From positions 163,230-227,229 of the forward strand of contig NZ_JAUFPK010000001.1 of the NCBI RefSeq assembly GCF_030409225.1: 64,000 nucleotides of DNA, written 5' to 3'. Below the pieces are notes generated by a model. That model saw nothing but the letters and a program-made list of their open reading frames with translations. It searched no databases and was not told where the DNA came from. Origin of the DNA: Aquisalimonas lutea (GTDB taxonomy: Bacteria; Pseudomonadota; Gammaproteobacteria; Nitrococcales; Aquisalimonadaceae). Below are positions 63,891 through 64,000 of the stretch, one piece after another. Position 1 is the first letter of the stretch; each line of letters begins with the position of its first letter. The translations under genes and the position numbers were made by a program.

Positions 63891-64000
63891 TCAGATCAGG
63901 TAGACGAACACGAACAACCCCAGCCACACCACGTCGACGAAGTGCCAGTACCAGGCCGCGGCCTCGAAACCGAAATGATCATCCGGCGTGAAGTGGCCCC
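63891..64000 (-). CDS. ctaE: Cytochrome c oxidase subunit III, C-terminal fragment
   Basis: Only the last 36 codons are inside the window. They read [20 protein letters not shown] followed by [15 protein letters not shown], the hallmark C-terminus of subunit III of heme-copper oxidases ([19 protein letters not shown]). The gene continues beyond the right edge, with other oxidase subunits expected there. The product is a membrane subunit of the aa3-type oxidase whose assembly genes precede it on this strand. Confidence 0.95.
   Translation of the reverse strand, partial: GHFTPDDHFGFEAAAWYWHFVDVVWLGLFVFVYLI

Overview
The window is chromosomal DNA from a high-GC (roughly 68-70 percent G+C by eye) gammaproteobacterium. 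Several layouts are typical of the Pseudomonas/Chromatiales side of the class: rpe-gph-trpE-trpG-trpD-trpC converging on a crp/vfr gene, rplM-rpsI, fabA-fabB, and a cytochrome oxidase assembly cluster (ctaE, DUF2909, SURF1, ctaA, ctaB). Strongly acidic protein tails and the overall gene set would fit a halophilic member near Ectothiorhodospiraceae, but no 16S gene is present and this assignment is inference. Nearly all of the window is core-type chromosome. There is no prophage, integrase, transposase gene or CRISPR array. The mobile-looking material consists of small non-coding repeats between genes.

Layout. 1-6 kb: the start of a SprA-like metalloprotease gene running off the left edge, ilvD, a small unknown gene, tRNA-Gln, rpsI-rplM, a thioredoxin-like ferredoxin, speD and an OsmC protein, then crp. 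6.4-12 kb: the rpe-gph-trp operon, with a candidate Trp-codon leader peptide in front of trpE. 12-20 kb: djlA, a LuxR/TetR regulator pair, and a translationally coupled operon (FAD oxidoreductase, DUF1365, cyclopropane-fatty-acid-synthase-like methyltransferase, GPH-type transporter) that resembles photo-oxidative-stress lipid-modification clusters. 20-36 kb: sohB, tusA, a hydrolase/SDR pair, propionyl-CoA synthetase followed by the Pat lysine acetyltransferase, an Aer-like chemoreceptor behind a sigma-28 promoter, dusB, two small J-domain proteins, an HNH protein and lipA. 36-50 kb: PhoH, a chalcone-isomerase-fold protein, a PPP phosphatase, envelope proteins, a shikimate-kinase-like protein, an HDOD/degenerate-kinase protein followed by a REC-PAS-GGDEF-EAL protein, and a RimB-like protease, mtfA and TraB group. 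51-64 kb: prfC, tspO, ycgN, a sigma-54 two-component pair, fabA-fabB, an OmpA lipoprotein and the oxidase assembly genes.

The most unusual signal is a family of four intergenic elements of about 230-250 bp (2531-2782, 21130-21357, 36531-36769, 50692-50918). Each has a conserved core of about 161-166 bp folding into several hairpins, two of them normally capped by GGGA tetraloops. Each core is closed by a long stem of 32-43 bp whose sequence differs between copies while pairing within each copy is kept. Covariation and one-sided G-T wobbles point to selection at the RNA level and suggest a sense strand. Two copies lie about 50 bp from a second hairpin repeat. A third family is a 271-bp MITE-like element whose tip supplies the stop codon of the neighbouring gene, with two solo tips elsewhere that do the same.

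A second notable signal is an AT-rich operator-like sequence (two ATACAAT-type repeats 11 bp apart) found only at the promoter of the lipid-modification operon (15168-15190) and 23.7 kb away between the chalcone-isomerase-fold gene and a phosphatase (38891-38913). It suggests a shared regulon, possibly of the light-responsive CarH/LitR type.
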